A stretch of DNA of 64,000 nt from an uncultured Oscillibacter sp. (GCA_910588175.1 CAJUQQ010000004.1:1-64000); one strand, 5' to 3'. Shown: positions 26,142 to 35,552, counted from the first letter of the stretch. Notes: a model not told the origin generated them from the letters alone. Numbers and translations: made by a program.

Positions 26142-27278
26142 TTACTTTTGGATATCCAGCACCGTCTGGTAAATACGCTCCGCCGCGTCCCGGATGCCGA
26201 GAGCGGTCATGGCCTCCTCCATCGACCGGAGGCGGGAGGAATCGTGGAGAATGCCGCAGGCCGCCTGAAACAACGCCTGGCCGGAGCACTCCGGCTCCGT
26301 CAGCACTACCGCGCCGCCGTGCTCCTCCAGAGCCCGGGCGTTTTTCTCCTGGTGGTTGTTGGTCACATAGGGCGAGGGGACCATCAGAGCAGGCGTCCCC
26401 AGGGCCGTCAGCTCGCTGATGGTGGAGGCCCCGGCCCGGCAGAGGACCAGGTCCGCCGCCCGCATCACGGGGGCCATGTCGTAAATATACTCCCGCAGCT
26501 GAAGGGCCGGGCAGGCCCCCAGGTCCACGCCTTTTTCCCGCAGAGCCTCCAGCATCATGGGACAGCCCTGCTTTCCCGCGCCGTGAATATGGTGAAAGGG
26601 CTGCTTAGCGGCCTCCAGGGCCAGGAAATCCGCCATCTGGCGGTTCATGCCCGCCGCTCCCAGGGAGCCCCAGAAGGAGACGATCAAGGGCCGTCCGTCG
26701 TCCACGCCCAGAGCCTTCTTGGCCTCCGCCTTGGTCATGGAGAAGAAACCGCTCCGCACCGGCGTTCCGGTGACCACCACCTTCTCGGGGCGGCGGTAGT
26801 GCTTCCGGCAGGATTCAAACCCTACCATGATCCGGTCCGCGTAAGTCTCCAGCATTTGGGTGGTCAAGCCGGGGACGGCGTTGGACTCGTGGACTGCCGT
26901 GGGGATCTTCCTCTTGGCGGCGGCCTTCACCAGCGGATAGCTGGCGTAGCCCCCGGTGCCCACCACCGCGTCGGGGCGGAAGGCCCGGAGAATGGCCCGG
27001 GCCTCTCCCGGGGCCCGGATCAGGTTGCCCACGGAGATCAGATTGTGCTTGATCTCCGCCGGCTTGAAGGAGCGATGGAAACTGGAGATATGGACGGTTT
27101 GAAAGTCATAGCCCGCCTTGGGCACCAGGTCCTTTTCCAGTCCCCGCTCCGCACCGACAAACAAAATCTGCGCCTTTGGGTTTTTTTCCAGGGTCAGCTG
27201 CGCCAGAGCGATGGCGGGGTTCACATGACCCGCCGTACCGCCGCAGGTAAAGATAACTCGCTGTAATGGTTTGGGCAT
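26142..27278 (-). CDS. murG: Lipid II synthase MurG
   Basis: A 378-residue GT-B glycosyltransferase that adds GlcNAc to lipid I at the inner membrane face. The N-terminal glycine-rich loop (FTCGGTAGHVNPAIALAQ), VGTGGYASYPLVKAAAKRKIPTAVHESNAVPG and the C-terminal donor site (LCRAGASTISELTALGTPALMVPSPYVTNNHQEKNA) are all present. Length fits. It starts 30 bases downstream of ftsW. Confidence 0.97.
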   Translation of the reverse strand: MPKPLQRVIFTCGGTAGHVNPAIALAQLTLEKNPKAQILFVGAERGLEKDLVPKAGYDFQTVHISSFHRSFKPAEIKHNLISVGNLIRAPGEARAILRAFRPDAVVGTGGYASYPLVKAAAKRKIPTAVHESNAVPGLTTQMLETYADRIMVGFESCRKHYRRPEKVVVTGTPVRSGFFSMTKAEAKKALGVDDGRPLIVSFWGSLGAAGMNRQMADFLALEAAKQPFHHIHGAGKQGCPMMLEALREKGVDLGACPALQLREYIYDMAPVMRAADLVLCRAGASTISELTALGTPALMVPSPYVTNNHQEKNARALEEHGGAVVLTEPECSGQALFQAACGILHDSSRLRSMEEAMTALGIRDAAERIYQTVLDIQK

Positions 27279-27308
27279 TTGATCACCCTCCTTGCCGGTT
27301 CAGGCCCG

Positions 27309-28691
27309 CTATCCGGCCTTTGTCGGCTTCATTTGCCTGGATACGGACAGAACCACTCCCATCTCCGCCAATTGGATGGACAGGGCCGAGCCTCCGTAGC
27401 TGAAGAAGGGAAGAGAGATGCCGGTGGTGGGCAGGAGCCCCGTCACCACGCCGATGTTCAGGAAGGTCTGCATGGCGATCAGCGTGGTCACACCGATGAC
27501 CAGCAGGCTTCCAAACCGGTCCCGGGCGTGGAGGGCAATCCAATAGCCCCGCAGAATCAGCGCCGCGAAGAGCAGCATGATGATACTGGCTCCGATAAGC
27601 CCCAGCTCCTCACAGATAATGGCAAAGATAAAATCGTTGTGCTCCTCCGGGAGGAACAGGAATTTCTGGCGGCTCTTTCCCAGCCCCACGCCCAGCAGAC
27701 CGCCGGAGCCGATGGTAATCAAGCTCTGGGAGAGCTGATAGCCCTTGCCCTGCGCGTCTGCCCAGGGGTTCAGCCAATACTGGATGCGGGAGGTGTTGTA
27801 CCCCACCACAAACAGGGCGAAATACAGCATGCCCGCCGCCGCGCCCAAAGCACCCAGAACCCAGGCCCAGTTGATGCCGCCCACCAGCATCAGCGCCGCC
27901 CCCGCGCCCAAAATCAGAATCGCGCCGGAAAGGTGGGGCTCGATGGCCACCAGGCCCGCAGTCACGACGAGGATGGCGGCGTAGGGCAGGATGCCGTAGC
28001 GGAAGGAGCGCATCAGGTCCTTTTTCTTGGAGATACTGTCGGAAAAATAGATGATAATGGCCATCTTCGCAATCTCTGAGGGCTGGAAGTTGAACAGATC
28101 ACCCACGCCGATCCAGCGGGTGGCGCCCTTTACGGTGACGGCCACGGGGTTTCCGGGAATCGCCACAAAGACCAGGAGGAAAATGGACACATACAGCAGC
28201 GACTTCGCCACGCCCCGAAAACGCCGGTAGTTGATCTTGCCGATGAACAGCATGGCGGCCACGCCCATAACGGCGAAAACGCCCTGACGGACAAAGTAAT
28301 AGGTGGGGTCGTTCCGCTTGGTGTTGTAGTATGCGGAGGGGAAGCTGGCAGACAGCAGCATTACCAGACCAATGGCCATCAGCAGCAGAACCAGCAGACA
28401 GAAGGGCAGGTCAATGGGGCCCTTGGCAAGCTCCCGGCCCTCCTCCTCCATGGCCTGCTGGCGCAGGCGAATCTCCTGGCGGCGCTGGGCCTCTTCCCGG
28501 CTCAGGGGCCGGCGGCGGGGGCGCTGCTTCGGGCGCGGCTGAGGCGCGGGAAAGGGAATGACGACGCTCTGCCGGGCCTGCGCCTGGGGGCGTTTCGCTT
28601 GCGCGGGCCGGGCCGGAGCGGGCTTCCGCCGCTGCTGGCCGGGCCTTCTCTGAGGTTCCCGCCGGGCCGCCGAGCTTCCGCGTGACGCCAT
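27309..28691 (-). CDS. ftsW: Septal peptidoglycan polymerase FtsW with long basic N terminus
   Basis: A 460-residue SEDS protein. Ten membrane segments start at about residue 95 (PFCLLVLLLMAIGLVMLLSAS), with the SEDS signatures VLGALGAAAGMLYF-type segments, ISKKKDLMRSF, LSQSLITIGSGGLLGVGLGKSRQKFLFLPEEHNDFIFAIICEELG and GISLPFFSYGGSAL. It polymerises lipid II with its partner SpoVD/PBP. The first 90 residues are unusual: Pro/Arg/Gln/Ala-rich and strongly basic, far longer than the short tails of model FtsW proteins. The gene lies between mraY and murG. Confidence 0.94.
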   Translation of the reverse strand: MASRGSSAARREPQRRPGQQRRKPAPARPAQAKRPQAQARQSVVIPFPAPQPRPKQRPRRRPLSREEAQRRQEIRLRQQAMEEEGRELAKGPIDLPFCLLVLLLMAIGLVMLLSASFPSAYYNTKRNDPTYYFVRQGVFAVMGVAAMLFIGKINYRRFRGVAKSLLYVSIFLLVFVAIPGNPVAVTVKGATRWIGVGDLFNFQPSEIAKMAIIIYFSDSISKKKDLMRSFRYGILPYAAILVVTAGLVAIEPHLSGAILILGAGAALMLVGGINWAWVLGALGAAAGMLYFALFVVGYNTSRIQYWLNPWADAQGKGYQLSQSLITIGSGGLLGVGLGKSRQKFLFLPEEHNDFIFAIICEELGLIGASIIMLLFAALILRGYWIALHARDRFGSLLVIGVTTLIAMQTFLNIGVVTGLLPTTGISLPFFSYGGSALSIQLAEMGVVLSVSRQMKPTKAG

Positions 28692-28731
28692 AATTCTCCC
28701 CCTCTCTTCTCAGAATATCAGAATGTCTGCC

Positions 28732-29718
28732 TCAATACCTCCCCTGGATGCCAAACCAGGCCAAGATACAAAACAGGATGGTCACACCGGAAAACACCGT
28801 CACCAGCTTCGCCTCGCTCCAGCCGGAGAGTTCCAGGTGATGATGCAGAGGCGCCATCTTGAAAAAGCGCTTGCCGTGGGTGGCCTTGAAGTAGAACACC
28901 TGGATAATGTCGGACAGGGTCTCCAGAATATAGATAATGCCCACCAATATCAAAATCAGGGGCATATCCATGGCAAAGGCCAGGGCCGCCACCGCGCCGC
29001 CCATAAAGAGACTGCCGGTGTCCCCCATGAACACCTTGGCGGGGTGGCGGTTGTAACAGAAGAAGGCCGCCAAGCCCCCCGCCAGGGCGGCGGGAAACAG
29101 GGCCAGAGGCATCAGCTTCCACATCGCGGCGGCGGCGGTAAAGAAGACCATCACCACAAACGTCACGCTGGAGGACTGGCCGTCGATGCCGTCCGTGAGG
29201 TTTACCGCGTTGACGCAGCCCACAATGACAAAGGCGGCGAAGATCAGGTAGAAAATCCAGTTGACTGTCACCGTGACGTTGAGGAAGGGCACATACAGCG
29301 CGTTGGTCAGCAGCCCCTCATAGCGCATCAGCGTGAGGAACAGCACCGCCGCCGCCAGCTGAAGCAGAAACTTCTGCTTGGCGGACAGACCCTCGTTCTG
29401 GTGCTGGCGGACCTTGCGGTAGTCGTCCACAAAGCCGATGAGGCCAAAAATCAGGGCAAACAGATAGACGTAGAGGTGGGCGAATTCTCCCCGCAGCATG
29501 CTTTCCCAGCCCATGACAAAGGAAACCACACCGGAGCCGACGATGAACATGATGCCGCCCATGGTGGGCGTGCCCGCCTTTCCGGCGTGCCAGGAGGGTC
29601 CTTCCTTCCGAATCTCCTGCCCCGCGCGGAGCTTTTTCAGCTCCGCTATTACAAATTTTCCCAAAACCAGGGTCAGCAAACAGCTGGCTCCCATTGCCAG
29701 CATCAGCGTTGAAATCAT
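28732..29718 (-). CDS. mraY: Phospho-MurNAc-pentapeptide transferase MraY
   Basis: A 328-residue polytopic enzyme that links UDP-MurNAc-pentapeptide to undecaprenyl phosphate, making lipid I. It has KEGPSWHAGKAGTPTMGGIMF, the first Asp pair FVDDYRKV, NAVNLTDGIDGQSSS, FMGDTGSLFMGGAV and a final HHHLELSGWSEAKLV, all family hallmarks. About ten membrane segments. It follows murE by 36 bases; murF, which usually stands between murE and mraY, is missing here. Confidence 0.96.
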   Translation of the reverse strand: MISTLMLAMGASCLLTLVLGKFVIAELKKLRAGQEIRKEGPSWHAGKAGTPTMGGIMFIVGSGVVSFVMGWESMLRGEFAHLYVYLFALIFGLIGFVDDYRKVRQHQNEGLSAKQKFLLQLAAAVLFLTLMRYEGLLTNALYVPFLNVTVTVNWIFYLIFAAFVIVGCVNAVNLTDGIDGQSSSVTFVVMVFFTAAAAMWKLMPLALFPAALAGGLAAFFCYNRHPAKVFMGDTGSLFMGGAVAALAFAMDMPLILILVGIIYILETLSDIIQVFYFKATHGKRFFKMAPLHHHLELSGWSEAKLVTVFSGVTILFCILAWFGIQGRY

Positions 29719-29754
29719 GTCTCTCCCTCTTCCCCGCCCGCTGGGGCGGAACTT

Positions 29755-31350
29755 TTACAGATATTCCGCTACGATCTCCCGTTCGTCCATGTGGCGCTTC
29801 TCGTGTCCTACCTCCTGATAGGTCTCGTGCCCCTTGCCGCAGAGGACGATCACATCCCCCGCCCGGGCGTGGTCCATCGCCCAGTGGATGGCCTCCACCC
29901 GGTCCTCCACCACCTCATAGGGCGTCTCGCTTCCCTCCAGCCCCGGCAGAATGCCGGCGATGATGTCCGCCGGACGCTCCGTCCGGGGGTTGTCGGTGGT
30001 GACGATCACCAGGTCCGCCGCCCCGGCGGCAACCCGGCCCATCTTGGGCCGCTTGGATTTATCCCGGTCTCCGCCGCAGCCGAACAGGACGATGGTCCGT
30101 CCCTTGGCGAAGCCCTTGACGGTAGTCAGGACATTCTCCAGGCTGTCGGGGCTGTGGGCATAATCAATGAGGACGGTGTAATCCTTCCCCGGGGTGGGGA
30201 CCACCTCCACCCGGCCCTTTACATGGGGCACCCGGGCCAGGACGGCGGCGCTCTCCTCCAGGGGAATTCCCAGAGCCAGGGCCGCTCCCAGCACATCCAG
30301 TGCGTTGTCAATCATGAAGCGCCCGGGAATGTTCACCCGGACCGGAACCTGAACCCCGCCACAGACCGCGGTAAACGCCACATGGTCCGCCTCCAGAACG
30401 GCATCCCGGCTCCAAAGGTCCGCCGTGCCTATGCCGGACAGGGTTTCCCCTTTACAGGTATTGCCGCTTCGCGGCAGTGGGGACTTGGCCTTCAAAGCCC
30501 TGCTATCATCAGTACTGGAAACGGAATTCTCTTTACAGTCCTTGCCGCCCAGTGGTTTGGAGGCATGACCCTCCCCGGCTCCATTGCCCCACCCACTGGA
30601 AAAGGTTATTACTTTACAGGTGCTACCGTTCAACAGGCGGGGCGTCCAAGGGTCCGCCGCGTTGACAACGCCGGTCTCACAGCTGCGGAACAAAACGGCC
30701 TTGGCGTCGCAGTAGGCCTCCATGGTCTGGTGAAAGTCCAGATGATCCTGAGTCAGGTTGGTAAATACACCCACCTTGTAAGGAACGCCATAGACACGGT
30801 CCAGCACCAGGGCGTGGGAGGAAACCTCCATCACCACATAGGTGCATCCCGCGTCCCGCATCCGGGCCAAGAGCATTTGCAGCTCAAAGGACTCGGGGGT
30901 GGTCCGCTCCGTAGGGAGAATCTCCTGTCCAATCATATTCTGGTTGGTGCCGATCAAGCCCACGGTTTCTCCCCGGGCCTCCAAAATGGCCTTGAGGAGG
31001 TATGTGGTGGTGGTCTTCCCGTTGGTCCCGGTAATCCCCACCATGGTCATAGCCTTGGCCGGGTGGCCGAAGAAGTTGGCGCCCGCCACCGCCAGCGCCC
31101 GGCGGGAATCCCGGACCCGCACCCAGGGAATCTCCCCTTCCGGCGGCGTCTGGCACAGCACCGCCGCCGCCCCGGCGGCCAAGGCCTGAGGAATAAAGCG
31201 GTGTCCGTCCACCGTGTAGCCGCTGAGGGCTACAAACAAATCCCCTGGTCTTACCGTCCGGGAGTCATAGCTGACGCCGCTGACCTCCGTCTCCAAATCC
31301 AGGTTGGCGGAGAGGATTTCCAGCCCCGCCAGCAGCTCTTTTAACTTCAT
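29755..31350 (-). CDS. murE: UDP-MurNAc-tripeptide synthetase MurE with in-frame repeat insertion
   Basis: A 531-residue Mur ligase that adds the third stem-peptide residue. It has SYDSRTVRPGDLFVAL, the ATP loop GITGTNGKTTTTYLL, TERTTPESFELQ, DYAHSPDSLENVL, GCGGDRDKSKRPKMG and TTDNPRTERP. DNPR marks meso-diaminopimelate users. Between CKVITFSSG and ADLWSRDAVLEADHVAF lies an extra segment of about 54 residues (roughly residues 243-300) coded by 81-bp tandem units (see the repeat entry). The frame opens at 31434; the start at 31350 follows GGAGG and matches the family. The insertion sits at the central-domain edge, away from known catalytic motifs. Confidence 0.93.
   Translation of the reverse strand: MKLKELLAGLEILSANLDLETEVSGVSYDSRTVRPGDLFVALSGYTVDGHRFIPQALAAGAAAVLCQTPPEGEIPWVRVRDSRRALAVAGANFFGHPAKAMTMVGITGTNGKTTTTYLLKAILEARGETVGLIGTNQNMIGQEILPTERTTPESFELQMLLARMRDAGCTYVVMEVSSHALVLDRVYGVPYKVGVFTNLTQDHLDFHQTMEAYCDAKAVLFRSCETGVVNAADPWTPRLLNGSTCKVITFSSGWGNGAGEGHASKPLGGKDCKENSVSSTDDSRALKAKSPLPRSGNTCKGETLSGIGTADLWSRDAVLEADHVAFTAVCGGVQVPVRVNIPGRFMIDNALDVLGAALALGIPLEESAAVLARVPHVKGRVEVVPTPGKDYTVLIDYAHSPDSLENVLTTVKGFAKGRTIVLFGCGGDRDKSKRPKMGRVAAGAADLVIVTTDNPRTERPADIIAGILPGLEGSETPYEVVEDRVEAIHWAMDHARAGDVIVLCGKGHETYQEVGHEKRHMDEREIVAEYL
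30450..30620. repeat. 81-bp tandem units inside murE
   Basis: CTTTACAG recurs at 30450, 30531 and 30612, exactly 81 bases apart, and the outer two copies extend to CTTTACAGGT. The 81-base units end in related stretches (CTGGAAACGGAATTCT and CTGGAAAAGGTTATTA). Because 81 is 27 codons the frame is kept, and the protein reads units starting CKVITFSSG, CKENSVSST and CKGETLSGI. The middles are diverged, so this is either an old duplication or two copies of a dispersed element. No other copy was seen in the window. Confidence 0.75.
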
Positions 31351-31454
31351 ACCTGTCAAACCTCCATCCCGTATAAAACGTTCTGGATAATTGTAAACCG
31401 AATAAAACGCATTGTATACAGCGTATCCTGCCAAAAACCTGGCAAAACCTGCTC

Positions 31455-33920
31455 TCAGTCCCGGACCGAGCTGTCGCCGAACCGGACGGTAACCACGCTG
31501 CCGGGGGCCAGCTCCATTCCCGCCGCCCGGTCCTGAGAGATGGCCTTCACGTTGCCGGAGCCCGTACTGGTGGCGCCTGTCACCCGCATGATGAGGCCCG
31601 CGTTGGTCAGGGCTTGGTTGGCCTCGGCGGCGGTCTTGCCCGTCACGTCCGGCACGGTGCGGAGGGCATCGTTTTTCTCCTCCCCCAGGTAGAGAACAAT
31701 GGCCGCGTTGTTCGGCACAATCGCGCCGCCCTCGGGGGTCTGAGCGGTAACCTCCCCGCCGTTTCCAACCGTGCGGAAGGTAAAGCCCGCGTTCTCCAGC
31801 TTTGCCCGGGCGCTCTCCATGTCCATGCCCACTACGTTGGGGACGGCGGCGTCGGCCCCCGCCAACTGTTCGGCGGTGTAGTCCGGCTCCACGCCCAGGA
31901 CAGGGAGAATCTCACTCATGATCTGGCTGGCCGTGGGGGCCACCATATTGCCGCCGGAGGGATAGGTACCGGTGGTACGGCTGGGCGTATCCATGGTGAT
32001 CAGCATAATGTACTCCGGGTCGTCCGCCGGGGCAAAGCACATGAAGGACACCACAATGTCGCCCTTGGGATTCGCCGCCGTGCGGGTGCCGGTTTTGTCG
32101 GCGGTGCCGGTTTTGCCGCCGATGCGGTAGCCCGCCACCTGTCCGTTTTTGCCGGTTCCGGAGGCCACCACGTATTCCAGGCACTCCCGGACCTTGGCGG
32201 AGGTCTCCTCGCTGACGACCTGGCGGATGCACTTAGCCTCGTGCTGTTTCAGGACGCTGCCGTCACTGTCCAAAACCTGCTCCACCACATAGGGCTCGTA
32301 GAGGTAGCCCCCGTTGATGCAGGCCGCCTGGGCCCGAATCAGCTCCAGAGGTGTGACGTTGAAGGTCTGACCGAAGGAATAGGAAGCCAGGGAGACGAGG
32401 TTGGAGTTGAAGTTCTTTTCACCCGCGAAAATTCCCTGAACCTCGCCGATCATATCCACGTTGGTCTTTTCCATCAGGCCGAAGGACTTGAGGTATTCGT
32501 AATATGTGCTGGTTCCCACCGCCTGGCCGATCTTGATGAAGGCCGGGTTGCAGGAGTTCCCCACCGCCATCTTTAGGTCCTGATGCCCGTGGCCGGGAGC
32601 GGCCCGGGAGCAGTTGAAGGGCTTATCCCAACCCTTGACCATGACGGAGCCGGAGCAGTCGAAGGTGGTGTTCATGTTGATGACCCCCTCCTCCAGCGCC
32701 GCCGCCAGGGTGATGGGCTTGAAGGTGGAGCCGGGCTCGTAAGTGGAGTCAATGCACTTGTTCCGCCACTGGCTGTGGAGGGTCTCGGTCTCAAGTTTGC
32801 TGACAGCCTCCTCATATTCCTCCTCGGTGCTGTAATTCGCCTGGTTTTTCTCCATATCCGCCAACTGCTGCTCGAGTTTGCTTTTCAGCTTCTCGTCATA
32901 AAGAACGCCGGACTGGTTGGAATCGTAATTGGGGTAGGAGGCCATGCCCACAACGGCCCCGGAGTTTACGTTCATGACGATACCTGTGCCGCCGTTGGCC
33001 GCGTCAAATTTGCTGAGCATGGACTCCATGCCCTTTTCCAGGGCGATCTGGACGTTGATGTCCAGGGTCAGCACCAAATCACTGCCGTTCTCCGCGTCAA
33101 AATACTGCTCATACTGGAACAGCAAGGGCTGACCCTTGTTGTTTTGGGCGGAGACGGTCATACCGGCGGTGCCGGAGAGGTCGCCGTCGTATTTTGCCTC
33201 CAGGCCCACGCCGCCTTCGTTGTCGATGTTGACAAAGCCGAGCACATTGGCCGCCATGGCGTTATAGGGATAGTACCGCTTGGAGTCCGGATAGAGATGC
33301 ACGCCGGTGAGCGTGCGCCGCTCCCCTTCGGGGACCTCTCTCCCCTCCTCGTCAATCTGCCCGTTGACAAATTTGCGAATTTCGTCCGCCGTCTCCTTTT
33401 CCACCTTGCGGGTCAGAACGTCATACGCGGACTTCGTATTCTCCAGCTTCTTTTCAATCTTCTCCTGTTCGATGTTCAGGATGCGGCTCAGTCCCCGGGC
33501 AATATAGCTCTGGTCCAAAACCGGCCGCCGGGTATAGGTCTCCCCCTTTTCCAGGGCCTTGACGGCGGCCTCGTCCTGGGCCTTTTCCTGGGCCTGGACA
33601 AACTGGTTGATCCGCAGGGGATCGAGGATCACCTTCTCCGCCGTGGTGGAGCTGGCCAAAATGTTGTGGTTTTTGTCGTAAATCGTCCCACGGGAGGCGT
33701 TGACCGAGACTTCCCGGGTCTGCTGATGCACGGCCCGGGCCTGCATCTCCTTATACTGGTGGATCTGGAGATCGTAGAGTCTCCAGAACAGCAGCAGAAA
33801 GGTGCCCATGCCCAAAAGCAGCATCATCAGCAGCGTCCGCCCGCGGATGATCTGGTTGGCCCGGCGGGCGGATTCGCTTTTGCGGTGCGGAAAGGAAATC
33901 TTAGGGGAACGTTTTGCCAT
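31455..33920 (-). CDS. spoVD: Class B penicillin-binding protein (SpoVD/FtsI type) with two PASTA domains
   Basis: An 821-residue transpeptidase. A basic N terminus and one membrane helix (LLMMLLLGMGTFLLLFWRLYDL) lead to the PBP dimerisation domain (VSVNASRGTIYDKNHNILA). The transpeptidase domain has the active-site serine in YEPGSTFKP, SCN in GNSCNPAFIK and KTGTADKTG. Two PASTA domains (about 690-760 and 765-821) close the protein. It cross-links septal or spore-cortex peptidoglycan. In this cluster it is the only class B PBP, so it may serve division (FtsI) and/or sporulation (SpoVD). The frame opens at 34004; start 33920 is chosen from homology. Confidence 0.92.
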   Translation of the reverse strand: MAKRSPKISFPHRKSESARRANQIIRGRTLLMMLLLGMGTFLLLFWRLYDLQIHQYKEMQARAVHQQTREVSVNASRGTIYDKNHNILASSTTAEKVILDPLRINQFVQAQEKAQDEAAVKALEKGETYTRRPVLDQSYIARGLSRILNIEQEKIEKKLENTKSAYDVLTRKVEKETADEIRKFVNGQIDEEGREVPEGERRTLTGVHLYPDSKRYYPYNAMAANVLGFVNIDNEGGVGLEAKYDGDLSGTAGMTVSAQNNKGQPLLFQYEQYFDAENGSDLVLTLDINVQIALEKGMESMLSKFDAANGGTGIVMNVNSGAVVGMASYPNYDSNQSGVLYDEKLKSKLEQQLADMEKNQANYSTEEEYEEAVSKLETETLHSQWRNKCIDSTYEPGSTFKPITLAAALEEGVINMNTTFDCSGSVMVKGWDKPFNCSRAAPGHGHQDLKMAVGNSCNPAFIKIGQAVGTSTYYEYLKSFGLMEKTNVDMIGEVQGIFAGEKNFNSNLVSLASYSFGQTFNVTPLELIRAQAACINGGYLYEPYVVEQVLDSDGSVLKQHEAKCIRQVVSEETSAKVRECLEYVVASGTGKNGQVAGYRIGGKTGTADKTGTRTAANPKGDIVVSFMCFAPADDPEYIMLITMDTPSRTTGTYPSGGNMVAPTASQIMSEILPVLGVEPDYTAEQLAGADAAVPNVVGMDMESARAKLENAGFTFRTVGNGGEVTAQTPEGGAIVPNNAAIVLYLGEEKNDALRTVPDVTGKTAAEANQALTNAGLIMRVTGATSTGSGNVKAISQDRAAGMELAPGSVVTVRFGDSSVRD

Positions 33921-34046
33921 GTACTGCCTCCTAGTCGGGAACGTGATAGAGATGAGAAAGCGGAAGAGCAAGAAGACCTGTCTTCCCGCTCCCCGCTGCA
34001 ACATACCAGGGCCGAAAAATCATGTCAGCTAAGTATAGTGCGCCGG

Positions 34047-34595
34047 TCAGTCAAAATATTCCACCACCGCGTAAACGCCGCCGTGAAGAGAGGAGAGGAT
34101 GCGGCTGAACAGTCCCGGCTCCTTCTGCTGGTAAGCTACGGCGGAATCCCCTTCCGACAGGTCCAGGCGGCTCATCTGGGTGCTGCTGGGCTTGGACATG
34201 CCGGCGGCCTCCGCCGCCTCCTTCACCGAGGCCATGTCAAACATCTGCTGATAGCGGGCGGTGAGGTCCGTGTTCTCCGTCTCCAGCTCCGCCAGCTGGC
34301 TTTGCAGCTTTACGGTTTCCGCCGACAGCCGGGTCAGCTGCACGTAGTTCATCAGCAGCAGAAGAGCCAGGCCCATGATGGCCGACACACTCAGCACCGC
34401 CAGAGGCGAGACATACTGCCGGGCCCGGAGCAGAACGCGGGGCGCTTCATAAACCCTTGCCTTCTCCCGCGCCTTGGGGGCTCTCCCCGCCCGGCGCAGG
34501 TCCCGTTCCCGAGCCGCGTAGTCCAAATCATAAGCCAGACTGCCGTTGACCGCTTGCTTTCCGCGATACCGCGTGTCCCGCGCCGCCGCCGCCAT
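34047..34595 (-). CDS. ftsL: Cell division protein FtsL-like
   Basis: A 182-residue bitopic protein. The N-terminal 85 residues are basic and probably cytoplasmic, then one membrane helix (YVSPLAVLSVSAIMGLALLLLMNYV) and a coiled coil with heptads (LTRLSAETVKLQSQLAELETENTDLTARYQQMFD). It ends with an extracellular tail. Position between rsmH and the PBP gene, plus the layout, identifies FtsL, although sequence identity in this family is low. GGGAGG precedes ATG 34595. It would pair with DivIC and FtsQ. Confidence 0.85.
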   Translation of the reverse strand: MAAAARDTRYRGKQAVNGSLAYDLDYAARERDLRRAGRAPKAREKARVYEAPRVLLRARQYVSPLAVLSVSAIMGLALLLLMNYVQLTRLSAETVKLQSQLAELETENTDLTARYQQMFDMASVKEAAEAAGMSKPSSTQMSRLDLSEGDSAVAYQQKEPGLFSRILSSLHGGVYAVVEYFD

Positions 34596-34615
34596 GGAGC
34601 CGCCTCCCTTCCGAA

Positions 34616-35551
34616 TCAAATGTCAAATGGGTCCAACTTCTCCGCCGTGCGGAGCCGGGCGCTTCTGGCCCGGGGATTCTCTTCCACTTCCGCCGCAGTG
34701 GGTGTAAGGGGTTTCCCCAGACGGACCACCGGCTTCTTTCCGCAGACGCACACCGGAAAACCCGGCGGGCAGGTGCATCCCTGCGCCAGCTCCCGCAGAG
34801 TCCGTTTTACGATCCGGTCCTCCAGGGAGTGAAAGGTGATAACCGCCAGCCGTCCGCCGGGGCGGAGCTTGTCCACCGCCGCCCGGAGCATAGGGGGCAG
34901 GGCGTCCAATTCGCCGTTGACGGCGATCCGCACGGCCTGAAAGCTCCGTTTAGCGGGGTGTTGCTTCTCCCGCAGGGCGGCGGGGGGCATAGCGGACTTG
35001 ATGATCTCCACCAGCTCCCCTGTCGTCTCAATAGGCCTGTCCGCACGCCGCTTGACAATGGCCCGGGCTATGGCGGGAGCGCAGCGCTCCTCGCCGAAAT
35101 CATATAAAATCCGCCGGAGCTCTTCCTGGCTCCAGGCGTTGACCACCTCCCGTGCCGTCAGCGGCGCGGTTTGGTCCATCCGCATGTCCAGCGGCGCGTC
35201 GTGCATGTAGGAAAAGCCCCGCTCGGGGTCATCCAGCTGGGGGGAGGAGACGCCCAAATCAAAAAGCATCCCGTCCACGCCCTCCACGTCCGCCAGGACG
35301 TTTTCCAACTCGGCAAAATTGCTGTGGACCAGCCGCACCCGTTCTCTCCAGGGGGCCAGCTTCCGCTTCGCCGCCTCAATGGCGGCCAGGTCCCGGTCAA
35401 TACAGATCAGGCACCCGGTGGTCAGCCGCTTGGCGATCTCCCGGGAGTGGCCCGCCCGGCCCAGGGTACCGTCCACATAGGTGCCCTCCGGGTGGATGGA
35501 CAGGACCTCTATGCACTTGTCCAATAAAACCGGCTTGTGTTCGTACTCCAT
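34616..35551 (-). CDS. rsmH: 16S rRNA (cytosine-1402-N4) methyltransferase
   Basis: A 311-residue SAM-dependent enzyme (MraW). It starts MEYEHKPVLLDKCIEVL and has YVDGTLGRAGHSREIAKRL (SAM loop), CIDRDLAAIEAA, MLFDLGVSSPQLDDPERGFSYMHDAPLDMRMD, GGRLAVITFHSLEDRIVKRTLRE and PLTPTAAEVEENPRARSARLR. It methylates the ribosomal P-site region. The frame is open further upstream (35668), but those residues belong to no family. The start lies one base after the mraZ stop. Confidence 0.97.
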   Translation of the reverse strand: MEYEHKPVLLDKCIEVLSIHPEGTYVDGTLGRAGHSREIAKRLTTGCLICIDRDLAAIEAAKRKLAPWRERVRLVHSNFAELENVLADVEGVDGMLFDLGVSSPQLDDPERGFSYMHDAPLDMRMDQTAPLTAREVVNAWSQEELRRILYDFGEERCAPAIARAIVKRRADRPIETTGELVEIIKSAMPPAALREKQHPAKRSFQAVRIAVNGELDALPPMLRAAVDKLRPGGRLAVITFHSLEDRIVKRTLRELAQGCTCPPGFPVCVCGKKPVVRLGKPLTPTAAEVEENPRARSARLRTAEKLDPFDI

Positions 35552-35552
35552 A

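Noticed and set aside
24895..27266. Long plus-strand frames of 391 and 427 codons
   Set aside because: Antisense to murA and murG, which are certain. Composition is His/Arg/Gly/Gln-rich, typical of a shadow.
30450..30620. Insertion sequence in murE
   Set aside because: The insert is only about 160 bases, keeps the frame, and has no transposase or terminal inverted repeats.
32583..34832. 749-codon open frame on the plus strand
   Set aside because: It is antisense to the PBP, ftsL and rsmH genes. High GC keeps the opposite frame open; the protein has no recognisable domain and a shadow-like composition.
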